Position numbers and translations under genes: made by a program
NCBI RefSeq assembly: GCF_018687715.1
Contig: NC_056759.1
Coordinates: forward strand, 26,570,885-26,634,884
Length of the DNA stretch: 64,000 nucleotides
Source: Carya illinoinensis
Taxonomy: Eukaryota > Streptophyta > Magnoliopsida > Fagales > Juglandaceae
Direction: 5' to 3'
In this document: piece by piece, positions 10,818 through 23,110 of the stretch
How the letters are laid out: each line of letters opens with the position of its first letter
Numbering within the stretch: position 1 is the first letter of the stretch
Notes under the pieces: model-generated
What the model was told of the DNA's origin: nothing
Database searches by the model: none
What the model saw: only the letters and a program-made list of their open reading frames with translations

Positions 10818-13800
10818 ATGGAAGCTGGTAATCCTATGGAACAAGAAAGGTCAAGAAAGGAACATCATGTAGCTCAAGAAATATTAGAAGAACAAAAAGA
10901 TGACATACTCAAAAGTAAGAATGACATGCTATCTCACAAAAAGCTGGCTCTTCGTGATTCTTTCGATTTAGAGGCAAGTAGATTCACCACAAACCAAGGC
11001 TTGTCTCAGGTAATTTACTTTTTCTGTTTTAATTTCTTCCATTTTTTTAGGTTTTTATTTTCGTATTTGCATGTTATAATCATTAGTTTTCAATTTTCTA
11101 CATATATGGGATGTAAGACATTTAATTGATTGCAGGTTGAAGATTGGAAAACAATAATGAAGTTAGCATTTCAGAGCATTGGTGTTGTGTATGGTGATTT
11201 GGGCACTTCGCCTTTGTATGTGTTGCCGGGAATTTTCCCTACTGGGATTAAGCACAATGATGACATACTTGGGGTGTTGTCTCTCATCTTTTACTCACTT
11301 ATGTTAATCACTTTGATAAAGTACGTTTTCATTGTGTTAGCGGCGAACAATAATGGTGATGGTAATCTTCTGATCTCCTACATATGCTTATCATCATCAA
11401 TTATTTCATTTATTTTTCTCTTTGATGATAGCATCTTTTAGGTATATGATGTATGCATTTCATTTCTTGGTACTGGAGATAAATTCCATTATTTAAGTTT
11501 TTTTTTTTTTTTTCATGCACGTATGTTTTTCTCGAGACTCTCACATTTTATATTTCTACACAGTATTACTTTATTTAAAAAGATCTATTCTGATTTCTCT
11601 GGCTACCCCTAAAAATTCATCCAATAAGGTCACAATCACATCTGCCTACCACCACCTTAGCAAAATCTCTAATGATTATGATTTTCTTGTTTATATATTC
11701 ATATATATAGTCAAAGCTATTATATTATATTTCATTAGCATCCTAGCAAAGGTAATATCAATAATCACATGATCTAGCTAGTCTGTAATTTATTTTTTGT
11801 CATGATATTTCTACAATCACAAAGATATTTCATACAAATAAATCCATAAACTGATGTAACTTCATGTGATATATTTATCTATTTTATAATAAAAGTAACT
11901 TTATAATCTAAAGTACCATATCAAACCACATCAATTTGTGACTATTTTTATGAAATCAATTACTAATAATATGAATTAGTTGGTACATGCTGAGACTTGA
12001 TAACATAACTAATCATCCCATGCATGCATAATATTCCAACCAGCAAGTTTTAATTATTTATATGTATGCATGCACCAATTAGTCGCATACTCACGGGATT
12101 TAATTATTCAATAAATTAATACAAGCTTCCCTACATGAGGCTTTTGTATTATATGTGTATATATATATATATATGTCTATGTAACCAACGTATGAAATCA
12201 ACGTATTTTCTATTCATTAATTAATAGAAAATATGTAATCAATGTTCTTATCGTCAAAGTATTTTTTGTTAATTAATATTTTGAAAATCATATATAGGAG
12301 GAACTTTTGCTCTGTATTCTCTCTTGTGCCGCCATGCCAAGGCAAGCTTGACACCTAACCAGCAGGCTGAAGACAAAGAAGTGTCCAACTACCGACTAGA
12401 TGTGCCAAATCGACGGCTCAAGAGGGCATCCTTTGTGAAATCCATGCTTGAAAATAGCCAAACAATAAAGTTCTTCATATTGTTCATAACCATGCTTGGC
12501 ACTTCCATGGTTCTTGGAGATGGAATCCTTACACCATGCATTTCAGGTAATACGATATCTAGAGTAACCAATTTTGTATCTACTAATTTATTTTTAATCA
12601 GTTTATTTATCAATATGTGATAATAATATATATCATGATGTTCTTCGTGAAGTGTTGTCAGCGGTGGGAGGAGTTAAGGAAGCTGCTAGTGGTCTGACTG
12701 ATGATATGATCATGTGGATTTCAGTGGGAATCTTGATTGTTTTGTTCCAAGTTCAAAGGTTTGGGACAGATAAAATCGGATACAGTTTTGCTCCAATACT
12801 CACAATTTGGTTTATTTTCATTGGAAGTATTGGCTTGTACAATTTCTTTAAGTACGATCCAGGTGTTATAAAGGCAATTAATCCAATGTATATCATTCAA
12901 TACTTTAAGAGGAATAAGAAGGATGCGTGGATTTCTCTTGGAGGCGTCATCCTATGCCTAACAGGTGAGTACCATGCTCTATTAATTAAAGTTTTCTATT
13001 GTAGTCATTAGACGACATAGGTATTGTTTCAAGTTTCAAGTCTAGAAAATTTGTGATTTTTAAGTTGGGTGACTAGAATTATTTTTGACAAACAGCATAG
13101 TTTATATTTGACACGATCAAACTCAAATGTGTCTATAATTTCAAGTTTGATAAATTTCTAGTCAATTAATTACTAGCTGAAACTTTACTTGAAGTAATTT
13201 TTCTTTGAACCTTCTATATTAATATATATATATATAGTTGTACCAAAACATAATACTACTTTTTCCAATCATCTTGTTCACTCAACTTTGCCTTCACTCA
13301 TATATTGAGTTTGGTCAAACAATTTCAGGTTCTGAAGCCCTCTTTGCTGATCTTGGTCACTTCAGTGTTCGCTCAATTCAGATAAGCTCATGCACTATAG
13401 TTTTTCCATCTGTTGTTTTTGCCTACTTTGGCCAAGCTTCCTATCTCCGCCAACATAGTCAAGATGCTAGCAATGCCTTCTATAGCTCAGTTCCAAGTAC
13501 ATTACTTGGCCTTACAACAAACTTTGTTTCTAAATTTGTCGTTGATGTTGCATTTTTTCTACTTAATTTGACTAGCTATCTCTTATAAATATGCAGAATC
13601 AATATACTGGCCAATGTTTGTTGTCGCTGTAATGGCAGCCATCATTGCTAGTCAGTCCTTGATCTCAGCTTCCTTCTCCATCATCCAACAGTCATTAGCG
13701 TTGGGTTGTTTCCCACGGGTTAAGGTAGTGCACACTTCATCTAAATACAAAGGACAAGTCTATGTACCCGAGATCAACACCATTCTCATGTTGGCTTGTG

Positions 13801-14930
13801 TGGGTGTCACTCTTGGTTTCAAAAACACATTGAAGATCGGTAACGCTTATGGTAAACACAACGGATGATCTTTCTTTTGAGCACTTCAAGTTTAGCTATC
13901 ATCTTTTGTATGCCTGTAATTTTTGGAAGTTTCTAATGGATTTCAAAACTATATAAATTGCTAATTCTATATTGAAGCCATTTTCATTGTTTTTGTTATG
14001 TTCACAGGAATTGCTGTGGCATTTGTATATACGATCACATCTGCATTTCTTGTCCTTGTGATGGTAATGATATGGAAGACACACATATGCTTGATAGTCA
14101 TCTATGCCCTATCTATATGGCTCTTGGAACTCCTATTCTTGAGCTCAGTTCTCTACAAATTTATGGATGGAGGGTATCTTCCTTTGTTATTTGCCATGGT
14201 TACGATGACAATTATGTATTTATGGAATTATGGCTACCGCAAGAAGTACATTTATGAGCTTGATAACAAAGTCTCTCCGGTAAAATTAGTTGAGATAGCT
14301 TCTGATACTAGCATCCACCGGATCCCAGGTCTTGCATTGTTTTACACTGAGCTTGTCCAAGGCATTTCTCCAATCTTCACACATTATGTAGCCAATGTCC
14401 CAGCTCTTCACTCAGTTCTTGTCTTTATCTCGATCAAATCCCTACCTATTTGCACAGTGCCTCCGGAAGATCGATTTTTGTTTAAAAGAGTGGAGCCTCG
14501 TGAGCTGAGCATTTTTCGATGTATTGTGCGGTATGGATACAAGGATGCAAGAACAGAGTGGGAGTTTTTTAAGGAGATGTTGACAATTCAGTTGAAGGAT
14601 TTCATAAGAAAAGATGTGTTCATGTCTAGGCTGCCACACACTACAAATATGGCTTCACACGAATCAGATGATAACGAAGTTTCAAGGTTGAGAATTGAAG
14701 AGATAGCTCAAAGGGAGCTAGAGAAAGTGGATGAAGCTTTGAATGTTGGGGATATTGTTCATCTTATGGGTGAAAATGAGGTGGTTGCTTCAAAGGGTTC
14801 AAGCTTCTTGAAGAAATTAGTTATAAACTATGCCTATAATTGGTTGCGAAGAAGTGTGAGGCAAGTTGATGAAGTTTTTATGATTCCTCGCAAGCGACTT
14901 CTCAAAGTGGGGATGACTTATGATGTCTAA
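10818..14930 (+). CDS. HAK5-like: HAK5-like potassium transporter (HAK/KUP/KT family), 7 exons
   Basis: Exons: 10818-11009, 11136-11361, 12298-12546, 12653-12964, 13329-13496, 13597-13851 and 14008-14930; all introns are GT-AG and the joined frame is open for 774 codons plus TAA. The ATG at 10818 is the first in frame after a plausible leader. Residues about 80-91 hold [12 protein letters not shown], the family signature in the first membrane segment, and 213-219 hold GDGILTP. About twelve hydrophobic segments follow up to [10 protein letters not shown] near residue 519, then a soluble cytoplasmic domain from about residue 545 ending [12 protein letters not shown], as in the family. Blocks such as [22 protein letters not shown] and the length (Arabidopsis HAK5 is 785 residues) place it with cluster I, high-affinity K+ uptake carriers of the plasma membrane. 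The substrate and affinity class are inferred from the family. No frame damage was seen. No second copy is present in the window. Confidence 0.93.
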
Positions 14931-15036
14931 TATTAGAGTTTTGATCAATTCAATGTGGTTTTTTTCCTTCTATTTTGTTAATTAGACTTCTCATGTGAAG
15001 GATATATTTACAATTTTAGGAGTAAAAAGTGGATTG

Positions 15037-15042
15037 AATAAA
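15037..15042 (+). terminator. Candidate polyadenylation signal of the HAK gene
   Basis: AATAAA lies 107 bases after the stop codon, within a T-rich 3' stretch (about 14940-15060), a normal arrangement for a plant 3' UTR. Confidence 0.5.
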
Positions 15043-15880
15043 GTGGATTATGCACATAGTATCGTCAATTTTTGCAGAGGGTAGCATCTACTATTACTTC
15101 ATCCTGCTTTCTCTTAAGTATATGGAATTCAATCAGAAATATCTAATAAAAAAGAACAAAGAGATATATCAGGAATTTTATTGCCAACCAATTTCAGATT
15201 TGGAAATTTCTCTGATAGTTTGATGGCCATACATCAGGGTTACAACTACATTTACATATATAAAGAAGAAATGAATAGTCCAAGTGTTCAATTCAATTTA
15301 GAGAAGAAAAGAAAAGTAATTCCATTCAAGGAGGAAAAATCAATCTCAAAGAGTAACTTATTGATAAGAAAGTCGTACCAGCACTTTAAATTCCATAAAA
15401 ATTTATGTACTTGAAATTAAAACAACCATATTATGACAAAAGGGTCATTATGATTCAACAGCACAATACCTCTCCAACTAGTTTTAATAATCATGATTCA
15501 AAACATATCTATTCAATCAAATTGGGATCACATAATGATAGTGCTCCCACAGGCCAAATGCATGCCTTTGGTATGACAGCATGATACTTGAATTTGATGA
15601 ACCATTCCCACCATCTTATACATACTCCTTCCCCATCTCTACATCAGAGAATGACCTTAAGTATATCATGATGTGTTTTATAAAGCAGGGAGTTAAAGCA
15701 CCGAGCTCTAATTATCAGATATCAAATCTATTATGTAGTACTCGTTACTTCCCCACACTATTGTTGACTCCACTTCTTTGCAGTAATTCTCAAATCTCTC
15801 TGCTAGTGAATTATCATAATCTCCTTCTATTGCATTTGCATTATTTGAGAGGAAAAATAAAGTAAATTAGATGCATGTTT
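15043..15880. other. Downstream spacer of the HAK gene, no gene seen
   Basis: Several short open frames exist (for example 15581-15865) but they have no recognisable domain and unremarkable composition. No repeat ends were found. Confidence 0.4.
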
Positions 15881-15885
15881 CCTCA

Positions 15886-16203
15886 TATATATATATATGG
15901 AGATAAAACCAGCAAATAGAAGGGTTAATTGGTCCCCAACAGCTTAGTCAAGACAGTGCCCATCCGGCTTTATTTTATAGCCAAACCAAGAGGTTCGAGC
16001 TTTCTTTCCAGTTTCTCATTTTCAATCATTCAATCACTTACAATTCTGCTTTGCTCCTTCTGAGTTCTTTACTCTCGCTTTCTGCTTCTTGCTGAGTTCT
16101 TTTTCCTCATCTATTTGCACTATTGCTAGGCTTTGATTAGTGAGGTTGACTGGAATAGAAACCCCTAGCAATGGCTTTCACCAAATTGAAAATATTGCTC
16201 CAA
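15886..16203 (+). promoter_or_regulatory. Orphan promoter plus possible first exon of a lost gene
   Basis: A TATATATATATATGG run at about 15885-15899 is followed by a pyrimidine-rich leader (about 15990-16140) and an ATG at 16171 encoding MAFTKLKILLQ. Directly after it comes GTAGGA, a possible splice donor. The bases after the donor are the flanking direct repeat, and no further exon was found. This may be the surviving 5' end of a gene truncated by rearrangement. It could equally be chance. Confidence 0.25.
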
Positions 16204-16447
16204 GTAGGATTTACAAATCATGACCAACCTGATCTTCTTCTTCTTCTTCTTCTTCTTCTTCCTTTTATTTTTTATTTTTTATTTTTTATTTTTTATTTCT
16301 TTTATTGTTTGAAAAAAAGATTAATACATAGTTGAACAAAGTGTATAAGAAAAATCATCGAGCCTAACGAAAATTTTGGGTTATCTTCCTATGAATTAAA
16401 AAATTGATTGATCAAGGTTGGAGGCTTTTATTAGAAATAAATATGTG
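16204..16447 (+). repeat. Direct repeat flanking the transporter gene, right copy
   Basis: It matches 8875-9075 in the same orientation. An insert of (TTC)n and TTTTA repeats at about 16231-16305 separates the conserved start from the conserved GATTAATACATAGTTGAACA part. A further internal repeat with GATGTGTTTTTAATCGATGA follows at about 16441-16560. Confidence 0.7.
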
Positions 16448-17044
16448 TTTTTAATGGATGAAAATTTTTGATATTTTCAAAATTTGACCTGTGAAAAAAT
16501 TATTTAATATAATTTTAACTATCAGAAATAAAGATGTGTTTTTAATCGATGAAGATTTTTGATATTTTCAAAACATTATTAAATATAATTTTAATTTGCA
16601 CTTTAGAAATGCTTGATGTAGGTAACAAAAAAAAAAGGCAATTCTAAGAAGAATTTTGATCTCTGTTTCCATATGAACAAAAAAAAAAAAAAAAAAAAAA
16701 TCTTCAGCGTGGTAAACTAATTGTGCAAAAATAATATATCCATCCAAACTATTATTTAGCCAATGTGTACTCTCAATGAACTAGTTTATTATATTTCATA
16801 CTATTCTCTTTTTGTGCATGTTCTTTCTTTGTTATATCACATTCTTTTAAAGAACTATTGTGTCTTTCTTAAAAAGTTACATATATTTATTTTATATCAT
16901 GTTTTGTTTTGTTTATATTTATATATATTTTTGCCATGAAAAAATATTTACAATGATTTTTGTGCTAAAAAATAGGGATTATTCTCCATATCAAAAGATC
17001 TAAACACAAAAAACGTTCTCCTCTCTTGGATTTAAAACCTGCGG
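16448..17044. other. AT-rich spacer, no gene seen
   Basis: It holds two direct copies of a ~70 bp phrase around AATATAATTTTAA and TTTGATATTTTCAAAA (near 16455 and 16540) and a poly(A) run at 16679-16700. No coding signal was seen. Confidence 0.45.
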
Positions 17045-17268
17045 CTTGTTTTGGATTGAGAGGAAATCTCAATTTATTTCATCTTATTTTATTTTGTTAT
17101 TACAATTTTTATAAATTTTCACATAAAATATAATAAACAATTCAACTTTTTCAAATTTTAAAATAATAATAATTTTAAAAAATAATATTTATCTAACAAT
17201 ATTGTATTCAACTTTTAACTTTCATATAAGCTCATCTCATCTCAACTCACTATCCAAACCTAATTATA
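17045..17268. mobile_element. MITE with TTTGGATxG inverted ends
   Basis: The left end is CTTGTTTTGGATTGAGAGG. The right end, reverse-complemented, reads TTAGGTTTGGATAGTGAGTT and continues into GAGATGAGATGAG. The core is AT-rich and non-coding. Such ends are common in woody eudicot genomes. No clean target duplication was found. Confidence 0.55.
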
Positions 17269-17859
17269 TATCTTTTTTTTTTTGTTTGTATGTTTGGTTG
17301 AGGAACAATAGGAATAGAAACTTAAAAAATAAAATTGGTACAAACATGTTGTGATTCCTTTTGTTTGTAATTTTTGCCCAGAATTCATTTTGTAGAACTG
17401 ATAAGTTTTTGTAGATAATCAACTTAAGAATTATGAAATGTGATATTAATTTGTGGTTTTTATTTGTTCCTTTTTCATGTGAACTTTTTTATTTGTTATC
17501 TTACTTTCTCACATTCAATTCATTGTTAATTTAAATAATGAATAATTAGATATTATGTATAGTTCAATGTAGGAATCAATGAACTTTTTAAAGCATCTAA
17601 AATGCGTTGTTGGATGTAGATTTTACATTAAACAGTCATCATTAGTTCGTTTGGTCCTGCTTCTTTGACACAGTGTCCAATTGTTGGGTCTATCATTTCC
17701 TTTGCTAACATAATGAAAAGTGGAAAGCTTGTATTAATGAGTTATGGAAGATTTGTTTGTAGACAAAATCAAATAGAATTTTTACAACTTCAGTTTTAAA
17801 AACATTTTTTTTAAGACCATGGAAAATAGTCAAGGAAAAAAATCTCGTATAGAGATCAT
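17269..17859. other. AT-rich spacer, probably 5' part of the Helitron
   Basis: No open frame or repeat end stands out. The bases from about 17815 read into the Helitron protein pseudogene, so the element must begin somewhere upstream, but I could not find its 5' TC end. Confidence 0.35.
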
Positions 17860-18383
17860 TTGCTAGAACAGAAAAAAGAACTCCATCGAAAAGATAGAGA
17901 AAGATATGCTAGAAAAAAAGTGTCTAAAAACAATTTGATTCAATTGAAAGATTCAGTTCCATTTGATGCTAATCAAATGACTGTGTTAGTTGATGATGTG
18001 TCAAATGATGATGTCCAATTGAGACATCAAGGTTGGATTATTTCCATAGTAATCAACATATTTGAGGTGTATCAATGTATTGTTGATAGCATCACACTTG
18101 GAAAAACTAATGCTTCTAAGATTGGGTTATTATTATTCTGCCTTCATCTTTTATTGGGGGTCAAGAGATAGATGGAAGCAATGATTTTAGTTCAACGTTA
18201 CGATAAACCAAACATTTTCTTGACAATGAAATGCAATCCAAATTGGCAAGAACTTCTAAATGAATTGAAAGCGCATGAAGAGACATAGAATCGTCCTGAT
18301 TTAATTGCTCAAATTTTTCGAGCAAAATTAGAGGAATTAAAACATCAATTATTCAAGTGAGAAATATTTAGAAAATTCATAGC

Positions 18384-20563
18384 ATATGTGTGATGACCCG
18401 CTTTTACGTGTATTTTCACTGAAGGTGTGTTTTTAATTTAATTAATATATTATTTATTTTATTTTAAATTATTGTATTTTAATTATTTTTTATTTTATTT
18501 GATGCGGTATTTAATTTATTTTAGTTGTTTTATGTTTTTAAAATCATTTTCGGCGGATCAGTTTTTGGATTCCGGAGTGAGGATTAGACCTCATTTCTTT
18601 TCTTTTCTCTTTTTCTTGTTTCCCTTTTTCTTTTTCTTTTTCCCTTTTCTTTCCTTCTTCTTTCTTTCTTTCTTTTTTTCTTCTTCTTTTTCTCTTCTCT
18701 TCCCGCGTGCCCGAGCCTCCATTTCTCCTTCCCGTCGCTGCCTGTTTGACAGCCCAGTGCGCCGCCGTCTGGCCACCGTGTAGTACACCACCCCCACCAT
18801 TCTCTTCCCCTCCCACCAGAGATCATCCCCACCAATTTTTCAGAGCCATCGGACCAGCCGTTAGCCGCCATGCACGGTTGGAAGTCATGGCACCTGTCCT
18901 GTTTTTCTCCCCTGTCGCCGGTTGCTTTCGCAGCCCAGAATCGCCGTTCGCCGGTGGCGTAGCCTACACCACCCACCCAGTTTTCTTCCCCTCTCACCGG
19001 TGAACATCCCCACCAAGTTTCACCTCCATCCAAGCCACCGTTAGCCACCACGAGCTCCTCCAAGCCACACAGTTTTTCACTGATTCCGGCGCCGTCGCAC
19101 TACCTTCTGCCACCATCTCTTCACAACTTCTTCCCCTACCTCTTGCCGACCTAACCCACCCATTTCCGGCCTCGATCCGTTGCCGGAGCAGCTCCCACGA
19201 GCTCAACTCCGATTTGAGCTTTTTTCACTTCCTTCTCCATTTCCACCGCCACCCATGGCCAAAACTCATTTCCCTTAACTTCATAAATATCTCAAGACCT
19301 TTTCCTATCAATTTTGTGCCTTGGTTTGTTCCCGTTCGAAAGTGGGTAATTTATTACCCATGGCAACAGTGTAAATTACACTGTTACGTTACTTTTCTTC
19401 CGCCGTTTGCAACGCCGCGAGTTTTCAAAAAATATCATATAACGCAGTAAGTATTTTCCAAACTCTACTTTTAGATTTAAATATATTTTACTCTTACAAT
19501 AATTATTGGATTGGTTGGTTGATTTCGAACTGAGTCCGAGGAGTTCGGGGGTCGGATGGATTGAGGACGGAGTTGTTGGGTTGATATTTGTGCTTTGATG
19601 TTTGCTTTGTATAGTGCACGCATGTTCATGTTTAAAAAGGAAAAACTGAATTTTTCGTATAGTTGCATGCATGTACACGTGTTTGTAAAATGAAAGCTGG
19701 GCTTATAAATGAGAAATGATTTATGGTATATGTGAATGGTTGGACTGTCTGGTCTGAGTCAGAGGCACGTGTAGGGATGGTGGTAAGCAGGGACGGTGGT
19801 AGAATCCCGCTTGTGATTCTCGCCTACGATGCTCGCATAGGGATGGTGGTGAGCAGGGATGGTAGTACAGTCCCGCCTATGATTCCCACCTACGGTGCTC
19901 GCGTAGGGACGGTGGTGAACAGGGATGGTGGTAGAGTTCCGCCTGTGATTTCCACCTACAATGCTCTGACGGTCGGGTTTTTGGGCCATTATCGGGGATA
20001 ATGGCTAGATTATGTTTAAAGGATATGTTTTGGGCCAAATGAGATTTTTGACGTGAGTTGGTGAGGAAATACGTTTTTGCGGCCAAATGGGATTTTGGCG
20101 TGCGTGGAAAAATGTGATTTTATGAGACGTGAGCATTTGCATTCTTTCATGCATATTGCGAAGTTATTATATTTTTATCTAGTGATGTTTGGATTTTACT
20201 TACCTGCGGTACCATTTTTGGCTCCGTAGATTTTAGTGCAGAGTTCGAGGAGGAGGAGGCTAAGCCCGAGGATGCGGCTCCGCCGGAGTTCTGAGTTGGG
20301 TTATGCTTTGTATTTGACTTTGAAACTATATTTGTGTTTTGTAATATTTTATTATGTATGTTTTGAACAGATTTGTATTAAACTAAGAAAAATTCTGGTA
20401 CTTAGTTATATGGCTTTCGTTATCCGCTGCATTTTCTTTTGCACATTTGTTGCTTTTACACACACTTGACACTCGTCGTTAGGGTGGTGACCCGTGTTGT
20501 TATCATCCAGACGTCTCGATTTCCCTGTATCTATGCGTGGGGATTTGGGGGCGTCACAATATG
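18384..20563 (+). mobile_element. Solo LTR (18389-20558) of a Tekay-like gypsy element with 5 bp target duplication
   Basis: The LTR starts TGTGATGACCCGCTTTTACG at 18389 and ends GGGGGCGTCACA at 20558, with ATATG at 18384-18388 and 20559-20563. No internal domain is present, so the element was reduced by LTR-LTR recombination. The LTR is the same family, in opposite orientation, as the LTRs at 37721-40619 and 45716-47868. It has a pyrimidine-rich first half with coding-like but meaningless frames, and a splice-donor-like GTAAGTATTTT near 19448. Confidence 0.93.
19771..19966 (+). repeat. 66 bp tandem repeat, 3 copies, inside the solo LTR
   Basis: Units at 19771-19836, 19837-19902 and 19903-19966 share GTAGGGATGGTGGT at the start and CACCTACGATGCTC at the end. 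The last is 64 bp. The corresponding part of the complete element's LTRs has a different local duplication (87 bp period), so this stretch of the LTR is prone to copy-number change. Confidence 0.9.
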
Positions 20564-23110
20564 TCTATGTTATATTATATTACAACGAGATTGGAAGCTC
20601 TATGCCCCCGAATCTTTTAACGAGATTGTATCAGCAAAATTACCTGATAAAAATAAGAATTTGCATCTGCATATTACAGTTGTCAAACATATGATGCAAG
20701 GACTATGTGAAATGTTGAATCCAACAAATATATGCAAGAAAAAAAAAATGGATATTGCAAACAAATACTATCCAAAAAACTGTACATCAAATACAACTAT
20801 TGGAAATGATTGCTTTCTAATATACAAACGTTTTGACAATGAAACAGCTATCAAAGTTAGAGGCCATAATTTGGATAACTGTTAGGTTGTTCCATATAAT
20901 CCTTATTTGGTTGCAACGTTTGACTGCTATGTTAACGTGGAGATTTGTTCTACAATAAAGGCAGTTAAGTATATTTATAAGTACATTTACAAAGGTCATG
21001 ATCGTGTTGCTTTTAATTTCATTTTTGAAAGGCAGTCAACAAATTGATGAAATTGAACAATTCCAATCGACTTGATAGATTGTTCCACCTAAAGCTATGT
21101 GGAGAACATATGGATTTGTTGTCAACGAAATGTATCTAGCGGTCTGTAGCTTAAATTTAAATCTTGAAAATCAACATCAAGTGGCTTTTCGAGCACATGA
21201 AAACAAAATTGATGTTAACAAAATTTTTTGCAACAAATCAAGTAGATGAAAATGCTAGATAGTTGTTGTATAAATAATTTTTTAGAATTTTAAGTTTAGA
21301 GCCAATAGTACAAAATGTGGACTCCTTAAGGAAAAAATTGTTATAGGTCGAATTGTTACGGCAAATTTATTTGAATGCGAAAGGTATTATCTACAGATTT
21401 TGCTAAATCATATAAGAGGTCCTTTATCATTTGATGATCTTAGGATAGTTGATGGTATTGTGGCTCCAATATTTCGTGAAGCGGCTACTATGCATGGTTT
21501 GTTAGAGAGAGATAATAGCTTAAAAGATTATTTGCATGAAACATCTCTATATCAAATGCCCTTCAACTTGAGAAGACTATTTGCAACAATATTGGTTTAT
21601 TATAATTCTGCAAATCTGAGAGAGCTTTGGGAATGCATTGAACAAGATCTGTCAGCTGATTTTGGATCAACTGAAAATTCATCGTTGGATGTCAAAACAC
21701 AAGTTTTGCGCTCTGTCTCTTCAACACTTGAATCAATGGGAAAATATATTAATTCATTTCATCTTCTTGATCACAACATCTATTTTGATGAAAACCAATT
21801 TGAATCTAGGTAGATTGATGATGAATTGGATGTTCTAATCCTAAAAGAAGATATTGTTGCATCAAGAGTGTTTGATAGTGAACAAAGACATGTTTATGAT
21901 TTAGTCTTGGAAATTTTTTTTAAAATAAAACTGCTGCACTCTTTGTTGATGGCCCTAGTGGGATAGGAAAGACATTTCGATACAAGGCACTTCTTGCTGC
22001 AGTAAGATCAAGGCAATTAGTAGCACTTGCGCTTTAAAATTCCTTTGGATACTAACAAAAATAGCACATGTAATGTTAGTAAACAAAGTGCACTTGCAAG
22101 GTTGTTCCGTCTAACCAGGTTGATTATATGGGATGAAGCTCCTATGTCAAGAAAAGAAGCCATAGAAACACTAGATAAAATGCTCCCATACATCAATGAT
22201 TCAGTTGTATTTGATGGAGATTTTCGCCAAACTTTACCTGTGATTTGCAAAGGAACAAGATAATAACAAATTGATGCTAGTTTGGTTTCTTCTTATCTAT
22301 GGCCTATATTGATCAAGATTCATTCGACTGAAAATATGCGAGCAAGATTAGATCCAAGCTTTTCAAAGTATTTATTGGAATTAGGCATTGAGATGCCACC
22401 AATCACAGTTGATCAAAGCATAAAAATCCCTAATGGCATGCTCAATCCCTATGAAGATGATGCTACTTTTTTGGATAATTAATAGATGTTGTTTTTCATG
22501 ATATTCATAATTATTCAGTAAATATTTCAAGTATGATGAATCGGGCCATATTAACACTAAAGAATAATTATGTTGATGATATAAATGCTTTATTAATTCA
22601 AAGGTTTCCTAGTGAGCTTAAACAATATTATAGTTTTGATGAAACAGTTGATGCATCTGAATAAGCAGTTATAGAAGATTTTTTATATATTTTGACCCCA
22701 AATGGACTTCCTCCCCATGAACTGTTGCTAAAAAAAAAAAACAGTCTCATCATATTGCTTAGAAACATTAATATTTCAGAAAGACTATGCAATGGAACGT
22801 GTCTAATTTGTTGCAATTTTGATTGTAATGTTATTGATGCAAAAATTGTAGTTGGGCATTGTAGTGGAAAAAGAGTTTTTGTTCCAAGAAATTCTTACCA
22901 AATGTTGATGAAAATAGTGGCTTCCCATTCAAATGAAATCAGTTCCCTATCAAATTAAACTTTGTAGTGAGTATAAATAAGTCATAAGGGCAAACATTAG
23001 ATTTCGTTGGGATATATTTGCCTCAACCTATTTTTTTAGATGGGCAATTATATGTGACTCTATCAAGAGATAAGACTGCTTCTACAATCAATATTTAAAT
23101 ATGCCCAGTC

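Larger units (their letters stand above)
17860..23110 (+). pseudogene. Helitron Rep-helicase pseudogene, split by a solo LTR
   Basis: The first part (17860-18383) encodes a basic RKDRERYARK segment and the MTLVQRYDKPNIFLTMKCN-like block of Helitron N-terminal domains, then RPDLIAQIFRAKLEELK. After the solo LTR (18389-20558) the frame resumes with SAKLPDKN, HMMQG, VRGHNLDN, VVPYNPYL and YIYKYIYKGHDR, all typical of Helitron Rep proteins. From about 21400 comes a Pif1-type helicase: a Walker A GPSGIGKTF at about 21950-21980 (across a frameshift), Walker B LIIWDEAPM at about 22110, FDGDFRQTLPV at about 22210, and LYVTLSRDKT near 23050. Several stops and frameshifts break it. At the expected HUH site (normally LPHAH) the frame reads KLYAP, so both catalytic histidines seem lost. 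Family assignment is firm; inactivity is clear. Confidence 0.85.

Noticed and set aside
11515..11772. 85-codon frame inside intron 2 of the transporter, and other intron frames
   Set aside because: No conserved motif; the flanking exons join in phase without it.
18472..19206. Several open frames with Pro/Ser/Phe-rich products
   Set aside because: They are in the solo LTR and read through a pyrimidine tract; the same region in the other LTRs gives different products.
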